From contig JBIOXV010000117.1 of assembly GCA_044869805.1 (NCBI GenBank), positions 1-64,000 of the forward strand: a stretch of 64,000 bases of DNA, written 5' to 3'. Below the pieces are notes generated by a model. It had not been told where the DNA came from. It saw nothing but the letters and a program-made list of their open reading frames with translations, and did no database searches. Below are positions 32,943 to 41,009 of the stretch, in pieces (positions within the stretch are counted from its first letter, which is position 1; each line of letters opens with the position of its first letter). This DNA is from CAWDVR01 sp044869805 (GTDB taxonomy: Bacteria > Acidobacteriota > Thermoanaerobaculia > Multivoradales > SZUA-115). The position numbers were made by a program, and so were the translations under genes.

Positions 32943-34868
32943 CTACGGCACGGTCTGCGACCAGGCGGAGGTGTCGCCGCTCTCGAAGCCGTCGGCGAAG
33001 ACCGCCAGACGGGAGCGCAGGAAGTGGAACCAACCACCCTCCTCGCCCACCACCACGTCGACGTCTCCGTCGCCGTCCACGTCCGCGACGGCGGGAGCGA
33101 GGTGGAGGCTCACGTCCGTCTGCGGAAAGGGGCTCGCGGTTCCCGAGAGCTCGAGGTACGCGGGCGCGGTCGCGGAGCCCGTGTTCTGGAAGTAGTGCAG
33201 ATTGGCGGAGGAGGAGCCGACGACCGCATCCAGGTCGCCGTCGAGGTCGAAGTCCGCCAGGGCGGGTGCGCTGCGAGTGCCCACGTCGACCGCGGCGAAC
33301 GGGTTCGCCGAGCCGGTGGCCGCCGCTGCGAAGGACGGGAAGGTTGCGGAGCCGACGTTGCGGTGATAGTGCAGAGTACCGTCGACTTGCCCGACGACCG
33401 CATCCAGGTCCCCATCCGCGTCCAGGTCCGCCAGCGCCGGGGCGAGCAGGCTGCCGCTGATGCCGGAGAAGGGGTTGTCGAACCCCTCGATCTCTAGATA
33501 GGAGGGCGCCGTGGACGAGCCGGTGTTGCGGTAGTACTTGGCCGTGCCGGAGGACCTCGCAAGCACCGCGTCGAGATCGTCGTCGGCGTCCAGGTCTGCG
33601 AGCACGACGTGGTCGTCGCCGTTGGTGTTGAGCCCGGCCAGGGGATGGCTCGCGTCGGTCACCTCCACATAGCGTGGATCGGTCGCGGAGCCGGTGTTGC
33701 GGTAGTAGGTCAGAGCCTGCAACGGGTCTTCCTCCCCCGACGCCGCGTCCAGATCGCCGTCCCCATCCACGTCCGCGAGCGTTGGAGTGCTGTCGAAGCC
33801 GACGTCGGCGCCGCTCACTGGATCGTTGGTGCCCGTAATCAGCGCGAACGCCGGTGCGGTCGAGCTGCCGGTGTTCTGCAGGTAACGCAGGTTGCCGAAG
33901 TACTTGCCCACCACGGCGTCCAGGTCAGCATCGCCATCCACGTCGGCCAGGGTGGGGACGCTCAAGGTCCCGGTGTTGATCCCGGAGAACGGGTTGTTCG
34001 CCTCGAGGATCTCGACGAAAGCGGGAGCGCTCGACGAGCCCGTGTTGCGGAAGTAGTGCTTCGTGGGGCCGAACTCGCCGACCACCGCGTCCAAGTCGCC
34101 GTCCGCATCCAGGTCGACCAGGTCGGGCGCAGCGTTGTTGCCGACGTCGACTCCACTGAAGGGGTTGCCCGAGCCGGTCATCTCGACGAAGGCCGGCACT
34201 GCGAAGGACCCCGTGTTGCGTAGATAGAAGAGCAGGCCGGTGTCCTCCCCGACCACGGCGTCGAGGTCGCCGTCTCCGTCGAGGTCCGCCAGCTCGGGGA
34301 CGGCATTGTCGCCCACGTCGACCGCCGCGAACGGGTTGGCCGTGCCCGTCGCCTCGACGTAGGCGGGCGTTGCGGAGGAGCCGGTGTTGTCCCAGTAGCG
34401 CAGGACGCCGTTCTGCCCCCCCAGCACCGCGTCGAGGTCGCCGTCCCCATCGAGGTCGGACAGCCGGGGAGCGGCGCCGAGCACCGGCCCGATCGCCGCC
34501 AGGGGGCTCTCCGTCCCGCTCACACTGACCCAGGCCGGCGCGGTCGAGGAGCCCGTGTTGCGGAAGTAGTGCGTCAGCGAGTCGCCGCCGACGACCAAGT
34601 CCTGGTCGCCATCGCCGTCCAGGTCCACCAGGGTGGGCTTGGAGAGCAGACCCACGTCGAGCCCCGCCAGGCCAGGCAACACCGCCATCTCGTATTTCGG
34701 CAGCTCACCCCGCGCCACGCCGGCGCCGCCGAGAGCCAAGGCCGCGACCAGGGAGACGGCAGCCAGCCGGCCGCCGGCGCGCCGCGCGGCGCCGCCTCGG
34801 TGGGTTCGCGCAGTCCCCAGCTCGGTTCTCACCGCCGAGCGCAGCAGGTCGATGGATCCCTTGCTCAC
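32943..34868 (-). CDS. secreted FG-GAP/VCBS-repeat protein, paralogue 3
   Basis: 641 residues from GTG 34868, chosen for GAGGAGG five bases before it. N-terminal IDLLRSAVRTEL again precedes a hydrophobic signal (LAAVSLVAALALGGAGVARG). Ten VCBS units follow, with more divergent Asp loops (DLDADDDLD, DFDLDGDLD), and the tail is FADGFESGDTSAWSQTVP. It is the first gene of the minus-strand run. It faces the TPR glycosyltransferase gene divergently across 170 bases, where the promoters must lie. Confidence 0.88.
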   Translation of the reverse strand: MSKGSIDLLRSAVRTELGTARTHRGGAARRAGGRLAAVSLVAALALGGAGVARGELPKYEMAVLPGLAGLDVGLLSKPTLVDLDGDGDQDLVVGGDSLTHYFRNTGSSTAPAWVSVSGTESPLAAIGPVLGAAPRLSDLDGDGDLDAVLGGQNGVLRYWDNTGSSATPAYVEATGTANPFAAVDVGDNAVPELADLDGDGDLDAVVGEDTGLLFYLRNTGSFAVPAFVEMTGSGNPFSGVDVGNNAAPDLVDLDADGDLDAVVGEFGPTKHYFRNTGSSSAPAFVEILEANNPFSGINTGTLSVPTLADVDGDADLDAVVGKYFGNLRYLQNTGSSTAPAFALITGTNDPVSGADVGFDSTPTLADVDGDGDLDAASGEEDPLQALTYYRNTGSATDPRYVEVTDASHPLAGLNTNGDDHVVLADLDADDDLDAVLARSSGTAKYYRNTGSSTAPSYLEIEGFDNPFSGISGSLLAPALADLDADGDLDAVVGQVDGTLHYHRNVGSATFPSFAAAATGSANPFAAVDVGTRSAPALADFDLDGDLDAVVGSSSANLHYFQNTGSATAPAYLELSGTASPFPQTDVSLHLAPAVADVDGDGDVDVVVGEEGGWFHFLRSRLAVFADGFESGDTSAWSQTVP

Positions 34869-35038
34869 ACGGACCTCCTCGGAGCCGGTCAACCCTTCGC
34901 TGGCAGGCTCTCAGCAGAGGATGCGCCGTTGCGCAGCGGATTCCGTCAGGAGCAGATGTTTTTCCGGCTGGCGGGCCTGGGAGCCGCCCCCGCACGCCCC
35001 GCGTGGTTTCACGGCGGGCTGCTACGCTACCCGCGCGC

Positions 35039-37204
35039 ATGAGCCAGCCGCACGCTGTGCCCGCCGCACAGACCCGCGCCGGGGAGCTGCTGCGCGCCGG
35101 CATCGCCAGCTACAAGGCCGGCGAGCTGGACGCGGCTGAGCGCTTCTTCCTCCAGGCGCTGCGCCTGGCGCCCGGGCATCCCCACGCGCTGCACCTGGTG
35201 GGGCTCATGGCCCACGAGCGCGGCCGGCACCGCGAGGCGATCCGGCTGATCGGCAAGGCGATCCGCCGGCTGCCGGACAAGGCGCATTTCCACAACAACC
35301 TCGGCAACGCCCACCGCGCCCTGGGAGAAGGCGAGCGGGCGCGCCGCGCCTACGCCAAGGCGCTGGCGCTCGACCCACGCTACGCCAAGGCGCACTTCAA
35401 CCTGGGAGTGCTGCTGGCAGGGGAAGACGACTTCGAAGCCGCCCGGCAGCATCTGCGGCGCGCGGTCGAGAGCGACCCGGGGCTCGCCGAGGCCTGGCTC
35501 GAGCTGGCGCGCCTCTTCCGCCGCCAGGGCCTCCACGCCGCCGCCATCGACACCTACCAGCAGGTCTTGAAGCTGCGGCCGGACGACCTCGCCGCGCTGG
35601 TGGACCTGGGCGCGCTCTACCAGGTCACTGTGCAGACGCCGCGCGCCGTCCGCCTGCTCGAGCGGGCCTGCGTGCTCGACCCAGAACATCCGCTGGCCCG
35701 CTTCAACCTCGCCCAGGCGTACGCCGAGCTGGGACGCGGCGAAGAGGCGGAGGCCGCCTACCGCAAGGTGGTGGAGGTGGCGCCGGGCAATCTCCAGGCC
35801 GCTCTCGCGCTGGCCAAGATCGAGCGCGACCGCTGCGACTGGCGAGGCTGGCAGGAGATGGCGTACCGCCTGGCGCACCTCTGCGAGGCGGAGATCGCCG
35901 AGGCCCCCCCGCCCTTCCTCCTCAACCTCTACCCCACGCCGCCAGAAGTCCACCGCCTCGCCGCCGAGGCCTACAGCCGGCGGTTCGCGCCTCCGGCGGA
36001 GAGGGCGAGCGAACGGCCGAGCTCACCGCGCGCCGCGAGATCGACAACGGAGCGGCTGCGGATCGGCTACCTCTCGGCCGACTTCCGGCAGCATCCCATC
36101 GGCTACCTGACGCACGGCCTCTTTGCGCTCCACGACCGCGCGCGCTGGGAGGTCTGCGCCTACTCGCTGATCCCGGCCGAGGACCCGGTGACCGCCGCGG
36201 TGCGCGCCGGCTGCGACCTCTTCCGCGACGCCTCGCGGCTCGCCGACGAGGCGGTGGCGCGGCAGATCGCCGAGGACGGCGTCGACATCCTCGTGGACTT
36301 GACCGGCTGCACCACCTACTCGCGGCCGGGCATCCTGGCGCGGCAGCCCGCGCCGCTCCAGATGCAGTGCTTCGGCTACGTGCAGACGCTGGCCGCCCCC
36401 TTCGTCCAGTGGACGGTGGCCGACCGGCGCCTGCTCCCGCCGGCCCAGCGCACGCACTGGTGCGAGCGGGTGATCTACCTGCCGGACTGCCTGTTCCCCG
36501 TCTCGCCGCTGGGGCCGCTGGGCGCGAGCCCCGAGCCTCCGCCCTTGCGGCATGACCTCGGCCTGCCCGAGGAAGCCCCCGTGCTGTGCTCGTTCAACGG
36601 ACCGGCGAAGCTCGACCCGCCGACCTTCGACGCCTGGATGGAGATCCTGCGCCGCGTGCCGTTGGCGGTGCTGTGGCTCTACGACGGCGACCTGCCGGCG
36701 GCGCGCGACAACCTGAGCCGCGAGGCCGAGGCGCGCGGCGTGCCGCGGGAGCGGCTGCGCTTCGCGGGCAAGCTCCCCTACCCCCGGCACCTGCAGCGCT
36801 ACCGGCTCGCCGACCTCTTCCTCGACTCGTTTGTCTACAATGCCGGCGCCACGGCGATCGACGCGCTGCGCAAGGGGCTGCCGGTGCTCACCTGCCCGGG
36901 CGAGGCACCTCTTTCGCGCATGGGAGGGAGCATCCTGCACGCGGCGGGCCTCGCGGACCTGGTGGCGGGGAGCCGCGAGGAGTACGTGGCGCGGGCGGTA
37001 GCGGTGGCGACCGACGCCGGCCTCGCCCGCGAGCTAAGGCGGCGCGCCGAGGAGGCGAACGGCGCGCCGCTCTTCGACCTGCCGCGGTGGATGCGGGGCT
37101 TCGAGGCTGGCCTCGCCGCCGCCTGGGATGCGCACGGCATGGGCCAGGAGGGGGACGTGGAGATCACGGCAGCGCACGCGGCCGGCCTCGAGGTCGGGCG
37201 ATGA
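35039..37204 (+). CDS. TPR protein with O-GlcNAc-transferase-like (GT41) domain
   Basis: 721 residues. About seven tetratricopeptide repeats fill residues 10-285 (for example HFHNNLGNAHRALGEGERARRAYAKALALDP). The C-terminal half is a GT41/SPINDLY-type glycosyltransferase: RIGYLSADFRQHPIGYL (the GYVSxDFxxH motif with catalytic-region His), MQCFGYVQTLAAPFVQW, FAGKLPYPRHLQRYRLADLFLDSFVYNAGATAIDALRKGLPVLT (nucleotide-sugar site). Family members add single sugars to Ser/Thr of proteins. The acceptor is unknown, and no signal peptide is seen, so it is cytoplasmic. Its stop overlaps the start of a TIGR03032-type gene (ATGA). Confidence 0.9.
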   Translation: MSQPHAVPAAQTRAGELLRAGIASYKAGELDAAERFFLQALRLAPGHPHALHLVGLMAHERGRHREAIRLIGKAIRRLPDKAHFHNNLGNAHRALGEGERARRAYAKALALDPRYAKAHFNLGVLLAGEDDFEAARQHLRRAVESDPGLAEAWLELARLFRRQGLHAAAIDTYQQVLKLRPDDLAALVDLGALYQVTVQTPRAVRLLERACVLDPEHPLARFNLAQAYAELGRGEEAEAAYRKVVEVAPGNLQAALALAKIERDRCDWRGWQEMAYRLAHLCEAEIAEAPPPFLLNLYPTPPEVHRLAAEAYSRRFAPPAERASERPSSPRAARSTTERLRIGYLSADFRQHPIGYLTHGLFALHDRARWEVCAYSLIPAEDPVTAAVRAGCDLFRDASRLADEAVARQIAEDGVDILVDLTGCTTYSRPGILARQPAPLQMQCFGYVQTLAAPFVQWTVADRRLLPPAQRTHWCERVIYLPDCLFPVSPLGPLGASPEPPPLRHDLGLPEEAPVLCSFNGPAKLDPPTFDAWMEILRRVPLAVLWLYDGDLPAARDNLSREAEARGVPRERLRFAGKLPYPRHLQRYRLADLFLDSFVYNAGATAIDALRKGLPVLTCPGEAPLSRMGGSILHAAGLADLVAGSREEYVARAVAVATDAGLARELRRRAEEANGAPLFDLPRWMRGFEAGLAAAWDAHGMGQEGDVEITAAHAAGLEVGR

Positions 37205-38331
37205 CGGACGATCCCGGCGAAGCGCCCGCGTCGCCGGAGGCCGCCGGCGCCGTCGCCGGGCCGCGGAGCCTGGCGCCGTTCTCCTGCGTCTACTCGACCG
37301 ACTTCCCCGACATCCTGCTCGAGCTGGGTTGCTCGCTGGCGATCTCCACCTACCAATCGGGCAAGGTGATCCTGGTCAGCCCCCGCGCCGACCGCCTGGT
37401 GCAGCTCCCCCGCACCTTCCGCCAAGCCATGGGCCTCGCCGTCGCCGAGCGCCTGCTGGCGGTCGCCACCAAGGAGGAAGTGGTGGTGCTCGCCAACGCC
37501 CCCGAGCTGGCCCCCGGATTCCCCCGCGGGCGCGGCGGCTACGACAGCCTCTACCTCCCCCGCGCCTCCTACTACACCGGCCCCATGGACATCCACGACA
37601 TGGCGTGGGGCCGGGACGGACGCCTCTACGCGGTCAACACCCGCTGCTCCTGCCTGGCGGTGGTGGACCACACGGCGAGCTTCGTGCCGATCTGGAAGCC
37701 ACCCTTCGTCACCGAGCTCTCGCCCTGGGACCACTGCCACCTGAACGGCCTCGCCATGGCCGCCGGCAAGCCACGGTACGTGACTGCGCTGGCCCGCACC
37801 GACACCCCGCAGGGCTGGCGGGCGGAGAAGCTCGGCGGCGGCGTGCTGATCGAGATCGACAGCGGCGAGGTCGTGCTCGAGGGCCTTGCGATGCCCCATT
37901 CGCCACGCCTGCTGGGCGGGCGGCTCCTCGTGCTCAGCTCGGCTTCCTGCGAGCTGCTGGCCGTCGACCCCGAGCGCCGCACGCGCGAGACCGTGGCCCA
38001 TCTGCCGGGCTATGCGCGCGGCCTGGCGGCCTGCGGCGACTACCTCTTCGTGGGCCTCTCCAAGCTGCGGCACGACCACAAGGTGTTCGGCGACCTGCCG
38101 ATCGCCCGTGGCCGGGACCTCTACTGCGGCGTGCTCTGCATCCACTTGCCGAGCGGCCGCATTGCCGGCGAGCTCAAATACCTGCGCACCTGCGAGGAGA
38201 TCTACGACGTGCAGGTGCTACCCGGGGTGCTGCGCCCCGGCATCCTCGCCGCCGACGACCCGCTGCACCGCCGCGCCCTCGCCGCCCCCGGAGTGGCACT
38301 GTGGGGCGAGCCCGAGCCCGAAGAGGCCTGA
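37201..38331 (+). CDS. TIGR03032-type conserved protein, coupled to the glycosyltransferase
   Basis: 376 residues. FSCVYSTDFPDILLELGCSLAISTYQSGKVILVSP and FRQAMGLAV at the N-terminus, then MDIHDMAWGRDGRLYAVNTRCSCLAVVD, SPWDHCHLNGLAMAAGKPRYVTALA and GYARGLAACGDYLFVGLSKLR, are the marks of the TIGR03032 family. This is probably a beta-propeller, with Cys/His pairs that could bind metal. The biochemical role is unknown. The four-base overlap with the GT41 gene suggests the two act together, for instance as modifier and target or partner. Confidence 0.8.
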   Translation: MTDDPGEAPASPEAAGAVAGPRSLAPFSCVYSTDFPDILLELGCSLAISTYQSGKVILVSPRADRLVQLPRTFRQAMGLAVAERLLAVATKEEVVVLANAPELAPGFPRGRGGYDSLYLPRASYYTGPMDIHDMAWGRDGRLYAVNTRCSCLAVVDHTASFVPIWKPPFVTELSPWDHCHLNGLAMAAGKPRYVTALARTDTPQGWRAEKLGGGVLIEIDSGEVVLEGLAMPHSPRLLGGRLLVLSSASCELLAVDPERRTRETVAHLPGYARGLAACGDYLFVGLSKLRHDHKVFGDLPIARGRDLYCGVLCIHLPSGRIAGELKYLRTCEEIYDVQVLPGVLRPGILAADDPLHRRALAAPGVALWGEPEPEEA

Positions 38332-38350
38332 CCTTTCCGAGGGAGCCCGC

Positions 38351-39970
38351 ATGAGCATCGAATCCGTGGCAGCCGCCCCTTACGACGGCGGCCTCTTTGT
38401 TTCCAGGAGCGAGGAGCGACGGGTCATCTTCGCGTCGTCGCTCGGCACCGTCTTCGAGTGGTGCGACTTCTACCTCTACGCCACCCTGGCGCCGTTCTTC
38501 GCCGCCCTCTTCTTTCCGCCGGGCAACGAGACCGCGGCCCTGCTATCGGCCTTCGCGACCTACGCCGCGGGCTTCCTGGTGCGGCCGTTCGGTGCGCTGG
38601 TGTTCGGCCGCCTGGGAGACCTGGTCGGCCGCAAGCACACTTTCCTCTTGACCATTGTGGTGATGGGCGCCTCGACCTTCGCGGTGGGCCTGCTGCCCAC
38701 CTATGCCTCGATCGGCCTCGCGGCGCCGGTGCTGCTGGTCTCGCTGCGCCTGCTCCAGGGCCTGGCGCTCGGCGGCGAGTACGGCGGCGCCGCGACCTAC
38801 GTCGCCGAGCACGCCGCGGACCGCAACCGCGGCTACGCCACGAGCTGGATCCAGACCACTGCCACGCTCGGTTTCTTTCTCTCGCTGCTGGTGATCGGCC
38901 TCTGCCGCTGGCAGATCAACCCCGAGGCCTTCAAGTCCTGGGGCTGGCGGCTGCCGTTCCTGCTCTCGCTGGTGCTGCTGGCCTTCTCGGTCTACATTCG
39001 GCTGAAGCTCAACGAGTCGCCGGTGTTCCAGCGCATGAAGGCGGGCGGCAAGGGCTCGAAGTCGCCGCTCTCCGACAGCTTTCTGCGCTACCCCAACAAC
39101 AAGTACGTGCTGCTCTCGCTGCTCGGCGCCACCGCCGGCCAGGGCGTGGTCTGGTACACGGGGCAGTTCTATGCCCTGTTCTTCCTCACCATCACCCTCA
39201 AGGTCGACTACGTCACGGCCTACACTCTGATCGCCCTCTCGCTGCTCGTCGGCACCCCGTTCTTCGTCTTCTTCGGCCGCCTCTCGGACCGCATCGGCCG
39301 CCTGAAGATCATCCTCGGCGGCTGCCTGATCGCCGCGCTGACCTACATCCCGTTGTTCAAGGGCCTGACCCACTTCGTCAACCCGGCGCTCGAGTCCTAC
39401 CAGGAGAGGCACGCGATCACGGTCGCGGCGTCGGACTGCAGCTTCCACATCTTCGTGCTGCCGGGCGTCGAGTTCTCTCCCTGCGACCGCGCCAAGGACT
39501 TCCTCACCAAGTCCGGCCTTTCCTTCACTTCACTGCCGGCGGTGCAAGGCCAGGAGGTGGTGACGCGGATCGGCGACCGCGAGCTTCGGGGCTGGGACGA
39601 GGCGCGGTATCGGGAGGCCCTGGCGGCGACCGGCTATCCCACGGCCGCCGACCGCTCGCAGATCCGGTACCTGCCTGCGCTCGCCATCCTGGTGGTGATG
39701 GTGCTCTACGTGACCATGGTCTACGGCCCGATCGCGGCCTTCCTGGTGGAGCTCTTCCCGACCAGGATCCGCTACACCTCGATGTCGCTCCCCTACCACA
39801 TCGGCAACGGCTGGTTCGGGGGCCTGCTGCCGCTCCTGGCCACGGCGATGGTGGCCAGGGCGGGCAACATCTACTACGGGCTGTGGTACCCGATCGCGGT
39901 TTCGCTGATGACCGTGGTGGTGGGCGCGCTCTTCCTGCGCGAGACCAAGGATCGCTCGATCTCGGAGTAG
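38351..39970 (+). CDS. MFS transporter, metabolite:H+ symporter (MHS) type
   Basis: 539 residues, ATG 38351. FASSLGTVFEWCDFYLYATLAPFFAALFFP (helix 1) and FGRLGDLVGRKHTFL (the loop 2-3 G-R-x-D-x-x-G-R-K signature) are typical of the sugar-porter/MHS branch, as are GLALGGEYGGAATYVAEHA and the second-half copy FGRLSDRIGRLKIIL. About 12 helices are present. Between helices 9 and 10 there is an extra soluble stretch of about 105 residues with two Cys (SDCSFHI, FSPCDRA), probably periplasmic. MHS proteins carry carboxylates, betaine or shikimate-type acids. The substrate is unknown. It starts 19 bases past the TIGR03032 gene and may share its transcript. Confidence 0.85.
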   Translation: MSIESVAAAPYDGGLFVSRSEERRVIFASSLGTVFEWCDFYLYATLAPFFAALFFPPGNETAALLSAFATYAAGFLVRPFGALVFGRLGDLVGRKHTFLLTIVVMGASTFAVGLLPTYASIGLAAPVLLVSLRLLQGLALGGEYGGAATYVAEHAADRNRGYATSWIQTTATLGFFLSLLVIGLCRWQINPEAFKSWGWRLPFLLSLVLLAFSVYIRLKLNESPVFQRMKAGGKGSKSPLSDSFLRYPNNKYVLLSLLGATAGQGVVWYTGQFYALFFLTITLKVDYVTAYTLIALSLLVGTPFFVFFGRLSDRIGRLKIILGGCLIAALTYIPLFKGLTHFVNPALESYQERHAITVAASDCSFHIFVLPGVEFSPCDRAKDFLTKSGLSFTSLPAVQGQEVVTRIGDRELRGWDEARYREALAATGYPTAADRSQIRYLPALAILVVMVLYVTMVYGPIAAFLVELFPTRIRYTSMSLPYHIGNGWFGGLLPLLATAMVARAGNIYYGLWYPIAVSLMTVVVGALFLRETKDRSISE

Positions 39971-40116
39971 GGCTCCGCGGCGCGGGCCGGCCAGGAGAGT
40001 CCACCGGGCTCCGAGGCTCATCGTTGCGCCGCGCCCGGGCAGGACAGAGCGTTTGCGCACAGAACCAGAGCTCGGTGGAAGGGACGACTTACCCGGAAAA
40101 AAAGGCTTCTCCACGC

Positions 40117-40145
40117 TTGACGCGCCGCATGCACGCGGCTAGCAT
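40117..40145 (+). promoter_or_regulatory. sigma-70-like promoter of the 40.2-kb secreted protein gene
   Basis: TTGACG (40117-40122), a 17-base spacer and TAGCAT (40140-40145). The start would be near 40152, and GGAGG lies about seven bases before the ATG at 40182. Confidence 0.55.
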
Positions 40146-40181
40146 GGGATCTCCTAACGCTATGTTGCCGGAGGTGAAGGA

Positions 40182-40937
40182 ATGAAGCTCGACGCGAGAT
40201 CGGGTCTCGTCGCAACCACCGCCCTCCTGGTCCTGGCCGCCGCCGGCGCCACGGCCGCACCACGCAAGTCTACGGCCCCGGTTTCGATCCCCGTGGTCCA
40301 GGCGCAGCTCACGCCCGCGGGGGGCCCGCTCGCACCGACCGGCGTCGGCACCCTGGTCTACGACAACAACACGCCCTTCGCCCGCCGCGGCACCGACGGC
40401 GGCACGGTCGGCAACCTGTTCGACGGCGGCGTGGTAGACCCGCACTCGATCGCCTCGGCGAGCTTCCGCGTAGCCGGAAACTACGGCGCCGGCGGCACCG
40501 GCGAGATGGTGATGACCATCTGGGACCAGAACCCGGGCAGCTTCATGGTACTGCGGCGCACGCTGGTCACCGGCATGCCCTACATCCCCTACGGCGGCAC
40601 CGGCAACGTCACGATGTTCACCGCCATGGTGCCGATCACCATGCCGGTCCTCGCCCACTCCGGCTTCTTCGTGGGCGGCATCCGCAACACCGACTACAAC
40701 CCCTGCGCCGGCAACGTGGCGCTGAACACCACCTGCGACGGCGTGGCCCTGACCATGGGCGGCGTCGACCCGGGCATGGGCTTCCATGGCCTGCGGGTGC
40801 CGTTCACGTCGGCGAGCTTCGTGCCGTCGGTCATGACGGTGGCGGGCGCCGGCACGGTGATCACGGGCCAGAACTCGATCTTCCGCGTCACCGGCGACAA
40901 TCTGCCGGTCGAGCTGATGAGCTTCGAAGCCGAGTAG
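40182..40937 (+). CDS. secreted protein of unknown function ending LPVELMSFEAE
   Basis: 251 residues. It has a signal peptide (LVATTALLVLAAAGATAA). The mature part is Gly/Thr/Val-rich and beta-like, with one Cys pair (NPCAGN, TTCDGV). No catalytic motif is seen. The C-terminus, DNLPVELMSFEAE, resembles the 'LPVELMSF' motif seen just before sorting tails in many exported proteins of other phyla, so a sorting role is possible but unproven. It is monocistronic, with its own promoter and a clear terminator. Confidence 0.7.
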   Translation: MKLDARSGLVATTALLVLAAAGATAAPRKSTAPVSIPVVQAQLTPAGGPLAPTGVGTLVYDNNTPFARRGTDGGTVGNLFDGGVVDPHSIASASFRVAGNYGAGGTGEMVMTIWDQNPGSFMVLRRTLVTGMPYIPYGGTGNVTMFTAMVPITMPVLAHSGFFVGGIRNTDYNPCAGNVALNTTCDGVALTMGGVDPGMGFHGLRVPFTSASFVPSVMTVAGAGTVITGQNSIFRVTGDNLPVELMSFEAE

Positions 40938-40964
40938 ATGGCCGCTCCCAGCGGCTTGTCTGTG

Positions 40965-40988
40965 CGAGGCACCCTCACGGGTGCCTCG
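40965..40988 (+). terminator. intrinsic terminator
   Basis: CGAGGCACCC-TCAC-GGGTGCCTCG, a perfect 10-bp stem with a 4-base loop, followed by TTCGTTT. Confidence 0.8.
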
Positions 40989-41009
40989 TTCGTTTAAGCT
41001 CCGGCATCG

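Noticed and set aside
29629..33195. 1188-codon plus-strand frame across the VCBS genes
   Set aside because: Antisense of periodic Asp codons, so it shows matching periodicity. It has no start signal and no domain.
27768..34700. Regular DNA repeats that could suggest a CRISPR array or satellite
   Set aside because: The roughly 174-base period is the codon-level repeat of VCBS units inside open reading frames; there are no short identical repeats with unique spacers.
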